Positions 50,829 to 60,023 are shown, counted from the first letter of the stretch. The stretch is DNA of 64,000 nt from JAADHI01 sp964451325 (GCA_964451325.1 CAYVHO010000005.1:62001-126000), one strand, 5' to 3'. Translations and numbers: made by a program. Notes: generated by a model from the letters alone, not told the origin.

Positions 50829-51683
50829 TTAATCAATCAATGTGTTATTTATGGATATCCCTGATTCTATTTTTTTTAGCCCATTATGACAAAAGACTAT
50901 ATTTTGTTTGATTGTTTTCTCGAGGATGAGCTTGTTTTGACTCGAACGTTGAAATTTATAAGGGTGGTATAAATGGTAAACAGGAGCCAAAAATTTTACA
51001 TTTTTAATTTGGACGCCTTGTTTTATTAATCGCCACTCAATATCGCTATCTTCTCCATCACCAGGAAAGACATAGTCTTCATTGAACCCATTTATTTCAA
51101 CCAGATCTTTTTTATAACATGAAAAATTACAACCAACGATCCCTCTCGATTTGTTTTTGATGAGTGTATGGAGCCATTTTGAATAAAATCCGGCTTCATA
51201 GTTTTTTGCGTGGTCAAAATAAGCGAAAGGGGCGAGCAGGAGAAGTCCGATCGGACGCGTGAAAAAAGGTAGAATATGGGGCTTTTTTATAATGATCTTA
51301 GAAAGTTTAGGTCCTAGTTCCGCACGTCTTCCTGAGCAAGCGAAACCGGGGGTTGCAGTGTTGATATGATTTTGGACAAATCTTTGATGAGGAACACAAT
51401 CTCCGTCAATGAAGATCAAGTAATCTGTTCGTGAGTGTTTGATTGCCCGGTTCAATGCCTTATTTTTTCTAAACCCTGTGTCTTCTTGGGTCAAATGCTG
51501 TAGATTTGTATTGTGCCAGGGATGCTGGTTAAGAAAATGTCTGACTTGGGGATCATCCCCATCTTCGGATATAATGACCTCAAAGGCCTTTTCCGTCTGA
51601 TCTTGAAGCGCTTCCAGAATGGCACCGAGAGCCTTAATGTTTTTATAAATGGAGATAATGAGGGAAGCTTTAAACTTGGACAT
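50829..51683 (-). CDS. Glycosyltransferase family 2, two-part (GT2 with galactosyltransferase-like C-terminus)
   Basis: A 284-residue GT-A enzyme beginning FKASLIISIYKNIKALGAILEAL. The donor-site motif is YLIFIDGDCVPHQRF (Asp-x-Asp-Cys), and NKALNRAIKHSRTDY lies before it. The C-terminal GFNEDYVFPGDGEDSDIEWRL matches the Glyco_transf_7C-type extension, in which the acidic cluster contacts the acceptor. Its 5' end overlaps the remains of a CgeB-type gene by 14 nt. Likely a surface glycan transferase. Confidence 0.9.
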   Translation of the reverse strand: MSKFKASLIISIYKNIKALGAILEALQDQTEKAFEVIISEDGDDPQVRHFLNQHPWHNTNLQHLTQEDTGFRKNKALNRAIKHSRTDYLIFIDGDCVPHQRFVQNHINTATPGFACSGRRAELGPKLSKIIIKKPHILPFFTRPIGLLLLAPFAYFDHAKNYEAGFYSKWLHTLIKNKSRGIVGCNFSCYKKDLVEINGFNEDYVFPGDGEDSDIEWRLIKQGVQIKNVKFLAPVYHLYHPYKFQRSSQNKLILEKTIKQNIVFCHNGLKKIESGISINNTLID

Positions 51684-52136
51684 AACCTTTTCCTTTTAAC
51701 GGTAAAGCATGGATTTTATCCAAAATATATTCTGCACGTGCGAGATCCGTATGGTACTCCAAAACGTGTTCGTATGCGTTTTTTGCGATGCTCTCTCTTG
51801 TGGCGCTATGTTTTAGGTCATAAGCGCATTTTTCGAGTAGATCCGATAGATCATCTTCGCAAAAAACAATGCTCTCCTGATTTTTGAAATCATATGGGAT
51901 GACAATTTTGGGCTTTTGGCTGATTAAGAAGCGAGCCACAGCCGGGACCTCCCAATATCTCAAGGTATCCCATCCGCCTCCCCTGAAGTTGAGCGCAATT
52001 TTACAGCGTGCGAGCTCTCGCAAATATTTATCTCCCTTACGATGATATTTTTCGCCCCAAGCCGCTTTGCCAAGCCGCTGTACGTCAAGTCTTGAAGGTA
52101 ATCAAATTTCAGGCTTCCGATAAAAAGAACTTTCAT
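51670..52136 (-). pseudogene. Decayed CgeB-type glycosyltransferase (internal deletion and frame change)
   Basis: Two pieces of one gene are visible in different frames. From ATG 52136 (minus) a frame starts MKVLFIGSLKFDYLQDLTYS, the typical beginning of a GT-B transferase, but it reaches TGA at 51962-51960 after 58 residues. Another minus frame entering at about 52070 reads GKAAWGEKYHRKGDKYLREL and continues CKIALNFRGGGWDTLRYWEVPAV to the stop at 51670, the C-terminal part of CgeB/Glyco_trans_1_2 proteins. The first and last thirds are therefore adjacent and the middle is missing. At the junction, the + strand decamer CCAAGCCGCT is repeated at 52057 and 52070, consistent with deletion between short repeats. 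Confidence 0.75.
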
Positions 52137-52448
52137 GAAATGATCTAGGTTATTTTGAGGGGGTGATCAAATCGACATTGGCTCACCTCCGCTCCAGGAC
52201 ACGGGGGAAATGAGTCAAACGACGTAACGAATACACGAATGGGTCTCGATATGTCAATTTTTATAATGATGCAGTTTAGAGAACACGAATCCAGACTTAA
52301 GTAAAGCATCCTTAAAGATTTACTTAACACTTTATTTTTTTATGTTCTCAATGAGGTATTTTTGTTAAACTTCCCTCTGGTTTTTCTATAACAAGAAATC
52401 TTCTTACGAGGAGAATTGTTTTTAATAAGTAACGAATAGGATTGATTC
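52137..52448. other. 312-bp divergent spacer upstream of hldD, no gene seen
   Basis: AT-rich, with no convincing gene on either strand. TTAAAC and TATAAC near 52364-52390 could form a weak + strand promoter, and GAGGAG lies upstream of hldD at a long distance. Nothing else stands out. Confidence 0.4.
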
Positions 52449-53411
52449 ATGATTATCGTAACAGGTGGTGCCGGTTTTATCGGCAGCAACATCGTAAAAG
52501 GTCTAAATAAACTCGGCCGTACAGATATCCTCATTGTCGACAATTTGAAAAATGGTCACAAATTTAAAAACCTCGTTGACCTTGATTTTATTGATTTTGT
52601 GGACAAAGAAGATTTTCTGATGCGGATCAATGCGAATCAAAGTTTTGAGGAAGCCATTGAGGTTATTTTTCATCAGGGCGCCTGTTCGTCTACCGTGGAG
52701 TGGGATGGACGTTACATGCTTCAAAATAACTATGAATATTCAAAATCGCTGCTGGTTTATAGTCTTGCTCGGCAGATTCCTTTTATTTATGCGTCTTCTG
52801 CCGCTGTATACGGGGGTGGTAAGATTTTTAAGGAAGACCGTCAGTATGAATCGCCCTTGAATGTTTATGGCTATTCGAAGTTTCTCTTTGATCAGCATGT
52901 ACGACGGATTTTGCCGACTGCAACAAGCCAGATTGCCGGATTTCGATATTTTAATGTCTACGGCCCAAGAGAAGCACACAAGGGGGGGATGGCCAGTGTG
53001 GCTTTTCATCTGAACAATCAGCTTTTGTCTGATGGCATCATAAAACTGTTTGAAGGCTGTGATGGTTACAGTGATGGGGAGCAGCGTCGGGATTTTATTT
53101 CTGTGGAGGATGTTGTTTCAGTGAATCTTTGGTTTATGAAACATTCCGAAGTATCGGGGATATTTAACCTCGGCACAGGAAGAGGTCAGACTTTTAATGA
53201 TGTTGCAGAGGCTGTGCTTGCCTGGCATAAACAGGGCAAACTCGAATACATTCCCTTCCCCGAAAAATTACGCGGGGCTTACCAAAGTTTTACGGAAGCG
53301 AATGTGACAGAACTGCGAAAGGTCGGGTACAAAAAAGCGTTCAAGTCTGTCGAAGAGGGTGTTTCGGCTTATATGTCGTGGCTCAATCAGACCGAGTCAA
53401 AGCTTCCTTAA
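52449..53411 (+). CDS. hldD: ADP-L-glycero-D-manno-heptose 6-epimerase
   Basis: Last enzyme of ADP-heptose synthesis for the LPS inner core. The 320-residue extended SDR protein has MIIVTGGAGFIGSNIVKGLN, the HldD-specific VIFHQGACSSTVEWDGRYMLQNNYEYSK, the catalytic YGYSK (Tyr and Lys), and GFRYFNVYGPREAHKGGMASVAFHL. It is complete. Its presence together with two GT9 enzymes fits a heptose-containing core. It is convergent with the flagellar operon, with only 4 nt between stop codons. Confidence 0.96.
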   Translation: MIIVTGGAGFIGSNIVKGLNKLGRTDILIVDNLKNGHKFKNLVDLDFIDFVDKEDFLMRINANQSFEEAIEVIFHQGACSSTVEWDGRYMLQNNYEYSKSLLVYSLARQIPFIYASSAAVYGGGKIFKEDRQYESPLNVYGYSKFLFDQHVRRILPTATSQIAGFRYFNVYGPREAHKGGMASVAFHLNNQLLSDGIIKLFEGCDGYSDGEQRRDFISVEDVVSVNLWFMKHSEVSGIFNLGTGRGQTFNDVAEAVLAWHKQGKLEYIPFPEKLRGAYQSFTEANVTELRKVGYKKAFKSVEEGVSAYMSWLNQTESKLP

Positions 53412-53415
53412 AGAC

Positions 53416-53568
53416 CTATGCTTTTTCCTTCAAGGTCTCTGCGAGACCGATAATGGCATCAACGAGTTGTTTGAGTGGTGTCGCTGTTATCTGAATAATG
53501 TCGTAATAATCCAGTGCGGAAAGTGCCAAAAGTATGGCAGTCGCAAAGCCAATTAAACGGGTGATCAT
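53416..53568 (-). CDS. 50-residue membrane protein at the end of the flagellar operon
   Basis: A short gene: ATG at 53568 preceded by AAGAGGAA at proper distance, stop TAG at 53418-53416. The product starts MITRLIGFATAILLALSALD, a single hydrophobic helix (about 5-19), and continues with an amphipathic part (YYDIIQITATPLKQLVDAII, then GLAETLKEKA). It lies 79 nt after the MotE-like gene on the same strand, so it is the last gene of the flagellar transcript. I do not recognise a family; a motor or export accessory role is inferred from position only. Confidence 0.6.
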   Translation of the reverse strand: MITRLIGFATAILLALSALDYYDIIQITATPLKQLVDAIIGLAETLKEKA

Positions 53569-53647
53569 CTGTTCCTCTTAGCGCATGAAAGTCCCCACTC
53601 TACCATAGTACGTGTGCTTTTAGCATTGTAAGAGGCGGTCGGTAGAA

Positions 53648-54190
53648 TTATTTATCGGGTTTAATAAAGGCTTCACTGAATTGTGTTGCGGTTGTCGCAT
53701 TCATGTTGCTGAGGATTTTTGCGGCTTGTTTTTCTTTTATTTTCCTGAGTAGGCTGAGTGCGGTCGATTTTTTCATTTTTTTGATCCGTTGTGCGGCAAT
53801 TTTTGCATCCATTGACTGATAGATTTTGGAGAGGCGATTGACACGGGCTTCTTTTTCTTTCTCCCGCGCAAGGGTTTTTTCGGATGTATTCTGGTCAACG
53901 ATTTCTTTGAGTTTGATGTACTCATCCAACATGCCACGTATTTCTTTTTCGAGCAGATTGAGTCGCCCTTCACGTTCTAGTATTTTTGTTTCGCGTGCGT
54001 CGATTTCAGTGTTTCTCTGTTTTAAGGCCTCAAGTAAGGCCATCGGGGTTTCTGCCGCGTCAAGCGCTGATTGTCCTAGAATAGAGAGGAAAAAGACGAG
54101 GAGGATCACAGAGATCACAGGACGAAAAATAAATATGCGTTTGTGTTTTAGTCTTTTATTTTTTATCCATATGTTCAGGTCTGAAATCAT
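53648..54190 (-). CDS. MotE-like flagellar protein (MgtE_N-type C-terminal domain)
   Basis: A 180-residue protein with a cytoplasmic N-terminal basic segment, one membrane helix (PVISVILLVFFLSILGQ, about 24-40), a periplasmic coiled coil (55-125) and a C-terminal helical domain (YQSMDAKIAAQRIKKMKKSTALSLLRKIKEKQAAKILSNM) of the MgtE intracellular N type. This layout and the position after fliJ match MotE, a chaperone for MotC/stator assembly. The start overlaps the fliJ stop (ATGA). Confidence 0.82.
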   Translation of the reverse strand: MISDLNIWIKNKRLKHKRIFIFRPVISVILLVFFLSILGQSALDAAETPMALLEALKQRNTEIDARETKILEREGRLNLLEKEIRGMLDEYIKLKEIVDQNTSEKTLAREKEKEARVNRLSKIYQSMDAKIAAQRIKKMKKSTALSLLRKIKEKQAAKILSNMNATTATQFSEAFIKPDK

Positions 54191-54636
54191 TTTGATGTGG
54201 TCCTCATGTTGCGCTGGCTGGCAATTTCGTCGAGCAGGAAGGTTTCTCTCTTTTTTCGTTTTTCTAAATAGGCTGCTTTTTGTCGTGCTTCCAGTTTTTC
54301 CACGATTTTTTTTTCTTGAACAACTTCATTAAGTTCCAGGCGTTTTTTTTCTACGGCTTCGTCTTGTAGGGCAATTTTTTCCTCTTGTGCCTTGATCTGT
54401 AGACCCTGAGCCTTGATAAAACCGTGGTGTGTTTGAATCTCGAGTGGACTTCCGCCTTTTTTCTGATACTGGCTGAGTCGCTCTACTGCTGCATCTGAGG
54501 ATCGGATCAAGTCTTGAAGCACTGTCTTTTCGAGCGAAAGCAAGTCTTCTTGCTCCAGCAACTCGCGATAAACCACTTCTTCTCGATAGCGTCTGACTTG
54601 AATGAGTGCTTCTAAGTGGCTCTGATATTTTGCCAT
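54187..54636 (-). CDS. fliJ: Flagellar export protein FliJ
   Basis: A 149-residue, nearly all-helical coiled-coil protein that acts as the stalk-like partner of the FliI ATPase and a chaperone escort in flagellar type III export. MAKYQSHLEALIQVRRYREE opens the first long helix, and a second long helix (KAQEEKIALQDEAVEKKRLELNEVVQEKK) packs against it. ATG 54636 follows AAGGAGAG; a longer frame back to 54768 would run into fliI. Confidence 0.88.
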   Translation of the reverse strand: MAKYQSHLEALIQVRRYREEVVYRELLEQEDLLSLEKTVLQDLIRSSDAAVERLSQYQKKGGSPLEIQTHHGFIKAQGLQIKAQEEKIALQDEAVEKKRLELNEVVQEKKIVEKLEARQKAAYLEKRKKRETFLLDEIASQRNMRTTSK

Positions 54637-54662
54637 CGTCTCTCCTTGACCTCTTTGGGTTT

Positions 54663-55988
54663 TTATTGGGGTGGTGCTGCAATTAAGTGATGCAACGCGG
54701 CGATACTTTCTTTCAAACTTGCGGACTCCTTTGTATTTTGTTTGAGAAAGCTTTGGATGGATTTCCACAAGGCGATGCTTTGATCAATTTTAGGATTACT
54801 GCCGGGTTTATAGGCCCCGATATTGATCAGGTCTTCGGCTTTTTTATAGGTTGCGATGAGATCTGAAATTTGATGGGCTTGTGATTGATGTTTTTCATCG
54901 ACCAAATCGATCATGACCCGGCTTGCACTGTTGAGCACATCAATGGCGGGATAATGGTTGCTGGCCGCAAGCGAGCGAGACAAGATAATATGTCCATCTA
55001 AAATCGAGCGCACGGCATCTGGAATCGGGTCATTTAAATCATCGCCTTCGACAAGCACGGTGTAAAGCCCTGTGATACTGCCCTCACCGGATGCGGTCCC
55101 CGCGCGTTCCAAAAAATTAGGCAATAGGGTAAAGACAGAGGGGGTATAGCCTTTTGTTGTCGGAGGTTCTCCGATGGCCAGACCGATTTCACGTTGGGCG
55201 TGGGCCAGACGTGTGAGTGAGTCCATCATAAAGAGCACTTGTTTGCCTTGTTCTCGAAAGTACTCCGCAATCGTGATGGCCAAAAAAGCGCCACGACGAC
55301 GAATCAAAGGTGGCTGATCTGAGGTGACGACGATGACAACAGAACGTTTGAGTCCTTCTTCTTTGAGTTCTTTTTCGATGAATTCTTTGACTTCCCGACC
55401 ACGTTCTCCAATCAAGGCAATCACATTGACGTCTGCTGAGGTGTATCGTGCAATCATGCCCAGGAGCACACTTTTTCCGACACCGCTGCCTGCAAAGATA
55501 CCCACACGCTGACCCATGCCACAAGTGAGTAATCCATTGATGGCTCGAATTCCCAGGTCGATGGGTTTTTGGATCCGTTTTCGTGTCATGGGGTTGAGTG
55601 GAGAGGCGTAGAGGGGGCGCTCGTTCGTGGTGTTTAGATCACCTTTATCATCAATCGGGTTTCCCAGGCCGTCAATCACTCGGCCCAGCAGGGTATCCCC
55701 GATTTGTGCTGAGGCCTGAGTACCACGAATTACAACAGGAGATCCGGGCCCGACGCCGCGAATTTCACCCAGTGGCATCATGAGTACTTTGTCGCCACGA
55801 AATCCGACCACCTCGGCAAAAAGGGTTTGATCCGTTTTTGTTGAGGCAATTTTACAGACCTCTCCGATCGTGGAATGTGGGGCGTACCCTTCAAGCAGTA
55901 GACCGATGGCTTCCGAGATTTTTCCCTGTGCGGGCGTGGGATCACTCCGTTGAATGTTTTCAAGCGTTTTGTTTAGAAACGGATTCAT
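54663..55988 (-). CDS. fliI: Flagellar export ATPase FliI
   Basis: Hexameric ATPase of the flagellar type III secretion system, 441 residues, homologous to F1-beta. The P-loop is GIFAGSGVGKSVLLG, the catalytic glutamate region is ALIGERGREVKEFIE, Walker B is VLFMMDSLTRLAHAQREIGLAIGEPP, and the FliI/YscN signature TKGYTPSVFTLLPNFLERAG is intact. ATGA overlap with fliH (4 nt). Confidence 0.97.
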   Translation of the reverse strand: MNPFLNKTLENIQRSDPTPAQGKISEAIGLLLEGYAPHSTIGEVCKIASTKTDQTLFAEVVGFRGDKVLMMPLGEIRGVGPGSPVVIRGTQASAQIGDTLLGRVIDGLGNPIDDKGDLNTTNERPLYASPLNPMTRKRIQKPIDLGIRAINGLLTCGMGQRVGIFAGSGVGKSVLLGMIARYTSADVNVIALIGERGREVKEFIEKELKEEGLKRSVVIVVTSDQPPLIRRRGAFLAITIAEYFREQGKQVLFMMDSLTRLAHAQREIGLAIGEPPTTKGYTPSVFTLLPNFLERAGTASGEGSITGLYTVLVEGDDLNDPIPDAVRSILDGHIILSRSLAASNHYPAIDVLNSASRVMIDLVDEKHQSQAHQISDLIATYKKAEDLINIGAYKPGSNPKIDQSIALWKSIQSFLKQNTKESASLKESIAALHHLIAAPPQ

Positions 55989-56593
55989 TTTTCCTGTGTT
56001 CTCAATAGGACTTCAAGTATCTTTAGCTGGTTTTGCTGACGACCATCGATCATGCGTTCTTCACCCTCAACGATATAGTCTCCTGGAGTAAGGTCTCTAT
56101 CGGCTTCAAATCGCAGTGCGATATTTTGATTTTGCACGACATCATCTGCATCTCTCGACAAAATTTCGAGGTCTTCGGGATGGAGGCGGATCACAAGTTT
56201 CTCCGTTTTCCCAATTTTTTTGATTGCCTTTTGGATATTCGATAGAATGATTTCTGGATTTTCGCGAACTTCTTGTCCGATAATCCGCCGGGCAATGGCC
56301 AGAGCAATCGTGAGAATATCCTCCTCTGTTTCTCCTAAAATCTCGGTTTTTAAGTGATTGAGCTCTTCGATGAGATTCAATAAAATTTTTTCTGTTGGAT
56401 CAAGCTTTCTCAGACCCAGGATGCGTCCCGCTTCTTCCCCTACAGCAAATCCTTTTTCGTAGGCTTTCCGTTCCGTTTCCGGGTCTTTGAGTCCTTCGAT
56501 GCCGCTGTCCTGGGAAACTTCTTTCATAAAAAAGGACGCGACTTCCTGTGGTTTCAAGTCATCCGACTTCATGATATTAGACGAGAGCTTCAT
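55985..56593 (-). CDS. fliH: Flagellar assembly protein FliH
   Basis: Regulator and peripheral stalk of FliI, 202 residues from ATG 56593. The N-terminus is variable, then GFAVGEEAGRILGL and the helical/globular C-terminal domain with ILTIALAIARRIIGQEVRENPEIILSNIQKAIKKIG and VIRLHPEDLEIL, as in FliH/YscL. ATG 56593 is favoured by GGAGGA about 8 nt upstream, although it overlaps fliG by 17 nt; ATG 56572, just after the fliG stop, is the alternative. Confidence 0.88.
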   Translation of the reverse strand: MKLSSNIMKSDDLKPQEVASFFMKEVSQDSGIEGLKDPETERKAYEKGFAVGEEAGRILGLRKLDPTEKILLNLIEELNHLKTEILGETEEDILTIALAIARRIIGQEVRENPEIILSNIQKAIKKIGKTEKLVIRLHPEDLEILSRDADDVVQNQNIALRFEADRDLTPGDYIVEGEERMIDGRQQNQLKILEVLLRTQEK

Positions 56594-57584
56594 TGCCACT
56601 TCCTCCACCTTTTCCGCCGATACTGATGGTGCCTGCATCAGAGAGACGTTTGGCGATTTTTAGGATGGCTTGTTGTGCTTTTTCAACCTCGGAGACCTTG
56701 ACTGGCCCTTTGGCTTCCATATCTTCTTTCAAAAGCTGGGAGGCACGGTCAGACATGTTGGAAAAAAATTTGTCCTTAATCTCTTCTTTCGCAGCCCGGA
56801 GCGCCAAGGTCAACTCGTCTTTGTTGACTTCTTTTAGGATCTCTTGCATTCCGCGACTATCAACTTCGACCAAGTCATCAAAGACAAACATGAGTGCACG
56901 TATTTTTTCTGCGAGATCGGCTTGATGTTCCGTAATGGCGGACATGATGGTTTGTTCGTTGCTCTGATCGATCTGATTGAGGATTGTGGCGACCATTTTC
57001 ACGCCTTTCACCTTTTTACTTGTGCCACTCTTGTTGTCATCTTGATTTAGTTCAACTTGCAGGGCTGCGCCAATTTCCTGCATGACGCCGGGGGGAATAT
57101 CCTCCAAAGTCGCGATGCGTATCATGACATCACTTCTTAAGGATTCGGGGAGGTGTGGTAGGACTTCACTGGCTTGTGTTGTATCAAGGTGACTCAAAAT
57201 AAGAGAAACCGTTTGTGGATGCTCCCCTTTGATGAGACTTGCGACAGATTTGCCATCCATCCATTTGAGGGTTTCCAAGCCGCCTTCGTCTTCATCAACC
57301 AGGTTGTCGATGACGCGTCCGGCTTGTTCGTCACCCAAGGCCTTGGTGAGTACTCTTTGAATATAGGCTTTTCCTTCGACGTTCATGCCGCCCACTTCTG
57401 CCGTGCTCTCGACAAATTCTACATAAACTTCATCCAGGTCTTTTTGTGGGATGTCTGAAAGCTCGGTAATTTTTGCCCCCAGTTTTTGCAGTTCTTTGGG
57501 GTCAAGTGCTTTCATGATTTCTGAAGCAGCATCTTCTCCGAGCGATGCAACAAATATTGCTGCTTTATAATAGCCATCTGCCAT
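56577..57584 (-). CDS. fliG: Flagellar motor switch protein FliG
   Basis: C-ring switch protein of 335 residues that transmits stator torque. The N-terminal domain (AAIFVASLGEDAASEIMKAL) binds FliF, and the middle EHPQTVSLILSHLDTTQASEVLPHLPE carries the EHPQ motif that contacts FliM. The C-terminal domain has charged torque residues (MFVFDDLVEVDSRGMQEILKEV and ALRAAKEEIKDKFFSNMSDRAS). It ends in a Gly-rich tail. It lies 6 nt after fliF. Confidence 0.96.
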   Translation of the reverse strand: MADGYYKAAIFVASLGEDAASEIMKALDPKELQKLGAKITELSDIPQKDLDEVYVEFVESTAEVGGMNVEGKAYIQRVLTKALGDEQAGRVIDNLVDEDEGGLETLKWMDGKSVASLIKGEHPQTVSLILSHLDTTQASEVLPHLPESLRSDVMIRIATLEDIPPGVMQEIGAALQVELNQDDNKSGTSKKVKGVKMVATILNQIDQSNEQTIMSAITEHQADLAEKIRALMFVFDDLVEVDSRGMQEILKEVNKDELTLALRAAKEEIKDKFFSNMSDRASQLLKEDMEAKGPVKVSEVEKAQQAILKIAKRLSDAGTISIGGKGGGSGNEALV

Positions 57585-57590
57585 CGTATC

Positions 57591-59183
57591 TTAACCTTCG
57601 TTAATCCATTTTTTTACAGCTTGTGTTGCCGCCACGGGGTTTTCTCCCGCAAGTTTGATGACTTCTTCTTTTGTGGGGCCCTGTTCTACAGGCTCTTCAA
57701 TTTGTGCGACACCGCCATTGTTTGTTAGTCCTTCAGGCAGTGCAATGGGTTCGGGTAGGGGCGCCATAACCACTTTTAAGATGGGGCGGATGATGACAGC
57801 AAGTACCAGCAGCATGAGCAGAGGCCCGATGACCTGCCGTACAAGGGGCAACCAATCGCTCACTTTTTCGGCGAGTGATGCTTCTGGAATATCATTGGGA
57901 TCTAAGGTTTGCACGCTTTTGAAGGGAAGATTGACGACTTCGAGTTCATCCTTACGCGCAACTGAAAAACCCATGGCCTTTTTGACGATGGATTCCAGAG
58001 TGGCCATTTCTGCTTCGCCTCTGGGGACATATTGCCGTGTGGTGATACCCGCGTCGTCTGTAATTTCTTCATAAGTCCCATCAATTAAAGCTGCAACCGA
58101 GAGGCGTTTAATCGTGCCAAAGGGTTCAATGACACGACTTATGGTTTTACTGATTTCATAGTTGATAAGCTCACTCGAATTTTGGGTGTTGTTTTGGTTG
58201 CTTGCACCGGCAGCGCCTTGCGCCTGTCCTCCAGGGGGGACATTGGAGGCGACACCAGGGACGCCCCCCGGGGCACCTGATGAAGAGGTGCCATTTGAAT
58301 TGCCCTGAGTCCGTTGTTCGCTGCGAACGACTTGGGTTTCAGGATCGAAGGTTTCTTCTGTCAATTCGACTTGTCTGAGATCTAGAACGCTTGAGACCCG
58401 AACGAGTGCTTTGTCTGAGCCAACGACTTGCGCCAACATGGATTGAATCTTTTGCTGTATTTTTTGCTCTAAATTTTTCTGAAATTCGAGTTGAGTCCCA
58501 CTCATTTGAATGGCGGAGGAGCTTTCAGCGCCCGTTGTTCTAATCTTTCCTCGACTATCGACAATGGTGACGGCATTGGGTTTTAAACCCTCAACGCTGC
58601 CTGAAACGAGGTGGGTGATGCCTTGTACCTGGGCATCTGAAAGCACGCGCCCCGGTCTTAGATTGACGACGACTGCTGCGCTTGTTGATTCTTCTTTTTC
58701 ACTGAAAAGACTGGGTTCTGGAATGACGAGATGTACCCGTGCATTACTAATTTCGTCAATCTGAGAAATAGTCCGGGCGAGTTCCCCTTGAAGGGCACGG
58801 CGGTAATTGAGTTTTTGTGCAAACTCTGTCGTTCCAAATGAGCTTTCGTCAAAGATTTCAAAACCCACACCGCCGCCTTGGGGCAGGCCTTCCGCCGCGA
58901 GCACAAGCCTTAATTCATGCACCCGTTCCGCGGGAACCATGAGAGATGCCCCGTCGCTTGAGAATTCATAAGGGACATTGAGTGCCTGGAATTTTGCCAC
59001 AACAAGCCCGGCATCTTCTGCTGAAAGGTTGGTATAGAGAATACGGAAATCAGGTTTTTGAATCCAAAGCCACAGCACGGCCAGTGAGGCCAATCCTCCC
59101 GCAAAAATAAAGGCAAGCAGGAGTTTTTTGCCCATGCTAAGCCCTTTCAGGTTTTCTGTGAGTCGTTCAAAAAGTGCTGACAT
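57591..59183 (-). CDS. fliF: Flagellar MS-ring protein FliF
   Basis: Membrane/supramembrane ring protein and base of the basal body, 530 residues. The first membrane helix is LLLAFIFAGGLASLAVLWLW (about 21-40). The ring-building domains have DFRILYTNLSAEDAGLVVAKFQ and FGTTEFAQKLNYRRALQGELARTI. A Gly/Asn/Ser-rich linker (GNSNGTSSSGAPGG) sits in the periplasmic part, and a second helix lies near 450-470. The C-terminal tail binds FliG, which is encoded next. Confidence 0.96.
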   Translation of the reverse strand: MSALFERLTENLKGLSMGKKLLLAFIFAGGLASLAVLWLWIQKPDFRILYTNLSAEDAGLVVAKFQALNVPYEFSSDGASLMVPAERVHELRLVLAAEGLPQGGGVGFEIFDESSFGTTEFAQKLNYRRALQGELARTISQIDEISNARVHLVIPEPSLFSEKEESTSAAVVVNLRPGRVLSDAQVQGITHLVSGSVEGLKPNAVTIVDSRGKIRTTGAESSSAIQMSGTQLEFQKNLEQKIQQKIQSMLAQVVGSDKALVRVSSVLDLRQVELTEETFDPETQVVRSEQRTQGNSNGTSSSGAPGGVPGVASNVPPGGQAQGAAGASNQNNTQNSSELINYEISKTISRVIEPFGTIKRLSVAALIDGTYEEITDDAGITTRQYVPRGEAEMATLESIVKKAMGFSVARKDELEVVNLPFKSVQTLDPNDIPEASLAEKVSDWLPLVRQVIGPLLMLLVLAVIIRPILKVVMAPLPEPIALPEGLTNNGGVAQIEEPVEQGPTKEEVIKLAGENPVAATQAVKKWINEG

Positions 59184-59243
59184 CTATCGTCCTCTGGTTT
59201 AAATTTAGGCGGATTTGAAATACGTCCTTAGGCCCACGCTCTC

Positions 59244-59537
59244 TTAGAGTTGCATCCGGCTGATTTCCTCGTAGGCAGAAAGAATTTTGTTTCTAACCTG
59301 CATCATCAGCTTGAAAGAAACGTCCGCTTTTTCAAGCGCAATCATGGTTTGATGAAGTTCCTGGTCTTTGCCCGTTGTTAAATTGGTGACGGATGCTTCC
59401 GCTGCTTTTTTAAGTTGATTGACCTCATTGAGCGATTCTTTGAGCGATTCGCTAAAAGGTTTGGCGATGCTTTCAGAAGGGATAATGCCCTTTGTTGCCA
59501 AATCTGTCGCAAGCTTTTGGCCGATTTTAATGTCCAT
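59244..59537 (-). CDS. fliE: Flagellar hook-basal body complex protein FliE
   Basis: A 97-residue helical adapter between the MS ring and the proximal rod. The C-terminal TGKDQELHQTMIALEKADVSFKLMMQVRNKILSAYEEISRMQL is the conserved FliE core. GAGGA precedes the ATG. Located between flgC and fliF. Confidence 0.94.
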   Translation of the reverse strand: MDIKIGQKLATDLATKGIIPSESIAKPFSESLKESLNEVNQLKKAAEASVTNLTTGKDQELHQTMIALEKADVSFKLMMQVRNKILSAYEEISRMQL

Positions 59538-59588
59538 TATTTATGTCCTCATTGCTTCGATTTGCACGCTAAGCACTTCCAGCAGTGT

Positions 59589-60023
59589 TTAGCGTCCAAT
59601 TTCCAGGGCTTTCAAGGCCATGCTCTTTACTGAATTCAGCATGGTGACATTGGCTTCGTATGAACGCAGGGCGGAAATCATGTTGACCATTTCTTCCATT
59701 GCGTTGACATTGGGGTAGAGCACGTAACCTTCTGTATTTGCATCGGGATGGCTGGGTTCAAAAACTTCTTTGAAGGGGCGTTGGTCATAGACAATTTGTG
59801 AAACTTTCACCTGTTTTAAGGTGCCATTTTCTTGTGCAAGTGCACTTGCAAAACTCCCTTCAAGAGGGCTTGTGCTAAAAATAAGATCGCGCCGCCGATA
59901 AGGGCCGCCCTCTGGCGTCTGGGTTGAATCGACATTGGCCAGGTTACTTGAGATGATGTTGAGCCGTTCTCTCTGTGCATCAAGCCCGGATGCCGGAATT
60001 GCAAAAGCCTGTGAAATATTCAT
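59589..60023 (-). CDS. flgC: Flagellar basal-body rod protein FlgC
   Basis: Proximal rod protein of 144 residues. The N-terminal rod motif is FAIPASGLDAQRERLNIISSNLANVDSTQTPEGGPYRRR, and the C-terminal NVNAMEEMVNMISALRSYEANVTMLNSVKSMALKALEIGR is typical. ATG 60023 follows AGGAGG; a longer frame to 60053 is not needed. The 83 nt between it and flgB hold a short palindromic repeat. Confidence 0.95.
   Translation of the reverse strand: MNISQAFAIPASGLDAQRERLNIISSNLANVDSTQTPEGGPYRRRDLIFSTSPLEGSFASALAQENGTLKQVKVSQIVYDQRPFKEVFEPSHPDANTEGYVLYPNVNAMEEMVNMISALRSYEANVTMLNSVKSMALKALEIGR

Noticed and set aside
59538..59588. Sigma54 (-24/-12) promoter upstream of fliE
   Set aside because: A TGGAAG...GCGTGC stretch is present on the minus strand, but the GG-GC spacing is off by one and the conserved TGGCAC is not matched.
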